This document shows positions 6,360 through 7,975 of a stretch of DNA of 7,975 nt, piece after piece; position 1 is the stretch's first letter, and every line of letters begins with the position of its first letter. The notes beneath the pieces were generated by a model, which did not search any database, was not told where the DNA came from, and was given only the letters and a program-made list of their open reading frames with translations. The position numbers and the translations under genes were made by a program. This DNA comes from Actinobacteria bacterium UBA5182 (GTDB taxonomy: Bacteria > Actinomycetota > UBA4738), in the NCBI GenBank assembly GCA_002413185.1, contig DHWM01000082.1:1-7975 (forward strand). Reading direction: 5' to 3'.

Positions 6360-7975
6360 CCGGCCGACCCGCCGCTGGCGTGCCACAGCTTCCTGGTCGG
6401 CGTCGGAGCGGGCCCGGCCGAACCGGCGAGGGCTTCGTGCAACCGGCCCTCCCGGCGGGCGAAGGACAGCGCGGCGACGTCCCACGCTTGCTCGGCCACG
6501 ATGCTGACGCCGCGCACGCCGGTCCGGCGGAGCCTCCCCCACACCGCCAGCAGGAACCCGTGGAAGATCGTCTTGGCGCACCACGGCTGGACCCGTTCGA
6601 ACACCGTGACGTCGGCCAGGCCGGTCCCGTCGTCGAGCGTCAGGAAGATGATGCGCTGGCCGCTCCGGACGGCCGGCGTCTGCGAGGCCACCTTCACCCC
6701 CGCCACCATCACCCACTGGTCGCCCCGGAGGTCGGGGAGCTTCGCTGCGGGGACGGCGCCGATGTCCTGCAGGACCGGGCGGAAGAACGACAGGAGATGG
6801 CGGGAGGCGTCGAGCGCCATCACCTCGAGCTCGGCCTTGACCCGTTCGGCGCTCGAGTACTCGCGAAGGCCCAGGGCAGCCGGTGACTCGCCGAGCGGGA
6901 GCGTGGCCTGCTCGCCCTCCCGCGGCGCGTCGGCCACCATGGCCACGAACAGCCGGTCCCGCCTGGTCGAGCCGTCGGTCCCGGGCAGCCGGTCGAACGC
7001 CCCGGCGTGCGCCAGCGCTTCGGCCACCGGCCTGGTCAGGCCGGTCCGGCGGAGCACTTCGCCGGGGTCGGTGAAGGGGCGTTCGGCCCGAGCCTCCTGG
7101 ATCGCGCGGATCTCGGCGTCGGAGATCCCCTTGACGTCCTTCAGCCCGAGCCGGATGCCGTAGCGCTCGGCGAGCGAAGCGTCGAACGACGCCTCCCTGT
7201 GCGCCACCTCGACGGTGTACTCGGGCTCTGACGCGTTGACGTCGAGCGGGAGGATCTCGATGTCGTGGTGCCGGGCGTCTTCGATGATCAGGCGCCTTGG
7301 ATACATGCCGGGCTCGTGGGTCAGGACCCCGGCCAGGAAGTGCGCCGGGTAGTGCGCCTTCAGCCACGCCGACTGATACGTCGGGACGGCGAAGGCGGCG
7401 GCGTGGGCCTTGCAGAAGCCGAACGACGCGAACTGTTCGACGGCGTGCCACAGGCGTTCGGCCTCCTCGTGCGGCACGCCGAGGTGCGACATGGCCCGGG
7501 CCACGAAGTCGCGGTGGACGGGGTCGGTCGTGGCGGCGTCACCGAGATGGCGGCGGATGCGGTCGGCCTCGGCCAGATCGTAGCCGCCGATGGCCGAGAG
7601 CACCCGCATGACCTGTTCGTGGTAGACGATCACGCCGTGCGTCTCGGCGAGCACCGGCCGCAGCGCCGGGTGGATGTAGGTCTCCGGCTCCAGCCCGTGG
7701 CGGCGGCGGACGAACGGCGAGACCATGTCGGACTTAACCGGGCCGGGCCGGAACAGCGAGATGTCGACGATGAGGTCCGCCCACTCCGTCGGCTGGAACT
7801 TCTGGAGGAGCTCGCGCTGGCCGGGCGACTCGATCTGGAAACAGCCGAGCGTGTCCGACGAACGGATGAGCTCGAACGTCGCGGCGTCCGCAAGATCGGC
7901 CTGTTCGAGGTCCACCTTCCGGTCGTCGACGCGGGCGATCTCGTCGAGGCAGTGGCGCATGGCCGAGAGCATCCG
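6353..7975 (-). CDS. DNA polymerase III alpha-type subunit, DnaE2/ImuC-like, C-terminal 540 residues (N-terminus outside window)
   Basis: The frame is open to the right edge; the PHP domain and the three catalytic Asp lie beyond it (by alignment with E. coli DnaE the third is only a few residues outside). Numbering from the edge: SDTLGCFQIESPGQREL (40-56), LFRPGP (74-79), HGVIVYHEQVMRVLS (113-127), FGFCKAH (185-191) and TYQSAWLKAHYP, all fingers/palm signatures of C-family polymerases. Then LPLDVNAS, a tandem helix-hairpin-helix region (about 278-330), a possible clamp-binding peptide QATLPL (356-361), an OB fold (about 420-500, including FLTLDDGTGLADVTVF), and a short tail KLWHASGGSAGW. It ends soon after the OB fold, without the longer tau-binding region of replicative DnaE, and is coupled to dinB, which together point to a mutagenesis or damage-tolerance polymerase rather than the main replicase. 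Its motif differs from the FQVESRAQM form of canonical ImuC/DnaE2, so the subfamily is inferred. Any SOS promoter lies outside the window. Confidence 0.9.
   Translation of the reverse strand, partial: RMLSAMRHCLDEIARVDDRKVDLEQADLADAATFELIRSSDTLGCFQIESPGQRELLQKFQPTEWADLIVDISLFRPGPVKSDMVSPFVRRRHGLEPETYIHPALRPVLAETHGVIVYHEQVMRVLSAIGGYDLAEADRIRRHLGDAATTDPVHRDFVARAMSHLGVPHEEAERLWHAVEQFASFGFCKAHAAAFAVPTYQSAWLKAHYPAHFLAGVLTHEPGMYPRRLIIEDARHHDIEILPLDVNASEPEYTVEVAHREASFDASLAERYGIRLGLKDVKGISDAEIRAIQEARAERPFTDPGEVLRRTGLTRPVAEALAHAGAFDRLPGTDGSTRRDRLFVAMVADAPREGEQATLPLGESPAALGLREYSSAERVKAELEVMALDASRHLLSFFRPVLQDIGAVPAAKLPDLRGDQWVMVAGVKVASQTPAVRSGQRIIFLTLDDGTGLADVTVFERVQPWCAKTIFHGFLLAVWGRLRRTGVRGVSIVAEQAWDVAALSFARREGRLHEALAGSAGPAPTPTRKLWHASGGSAGW

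Noticed and set aside
6360..7451. Open frame continuing upstream of dinB, suggesting a 763-residue fusion
   Set aside because: This stretch is antiphase to dnaE, whose conserved polymerase motifs run through the same bases. The extension is Arg/Pro-rich with no recognisable domain, and DinB motifs begin only after the ATG at 6359.

Overview
The window is GC-rich and densely coding, and looks actinobacterial (Actinomycetota, probably an uncultured or environmental lineage). The pointers are a DUF3040 membrane protein (a family essentially confined to Actinobacteria), a MoxR / DUF58 / membrane-transglutaminase operon of actinobacterial form, a MerR-like regulator of a type I associate with this phylum, and an actinobacterial-type DnaE2-like polymerase followed by DinB. 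No rRNA, intact tRNA, CRISPR array, insertion sequence or phage gene was seen.

Layout. Bases 1-3967 (+ strand) hold three tightly packed genes: the C-terminal end of a MoxR AAA+ ATPase, a DUF58 protein, and a large membrane-anchored transglutaminase-like protein. The gap between the first two is 6 bp, and the last two overlap by 55 bp. They meet head-on (17 bp between stop codons) a minus-strand series that fills the rest of the window. Read in its own direction from the right edge, that series is a DnaE-type DNA polymerase (N-terminus beyond the window), dinB overlapping it by 7 bp, a small DUF3040 membrane protein with its own promoter-like sequence, and a MerR-family regulator.

How they fit together. 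MoxR, DUF58 and the transglutaminase form a widely conserved set. MoxR is thought to be an ATP-driven chaperone, DUF58 a membrane-anchored VWA-like partner, and the transglutaminase-like protein has 7 N-terminal membrane helices, an extracytoplasmic catalytic domain, one more helix and a cytoplasmic tail. DnaE plus DinB are a translationally coupled pair resembling the damage-tolerance cassettes of other actinobacteria, but DinB keeps its polymerase residues, unlike the catalytically dead ImuB of the mycobacterial mutasome. DUF3040 and the MerR-like protein are of unknown function.

Most worth a second look: the active DinB and the apparent placement of the clamp-binding motif on DnaE rather than DinB; a 10-bp element (GGAAAGTTGG) repeated after two minus-strand stop codons, with a variant after a third; a (CCT)5 tract encoding Ser in one protein and Leu in the next; a Glu at the usual catalytic Asp of the transglutaminase; and the unassigned C-terminal domain and uncertain start of the MerR-like regulator.
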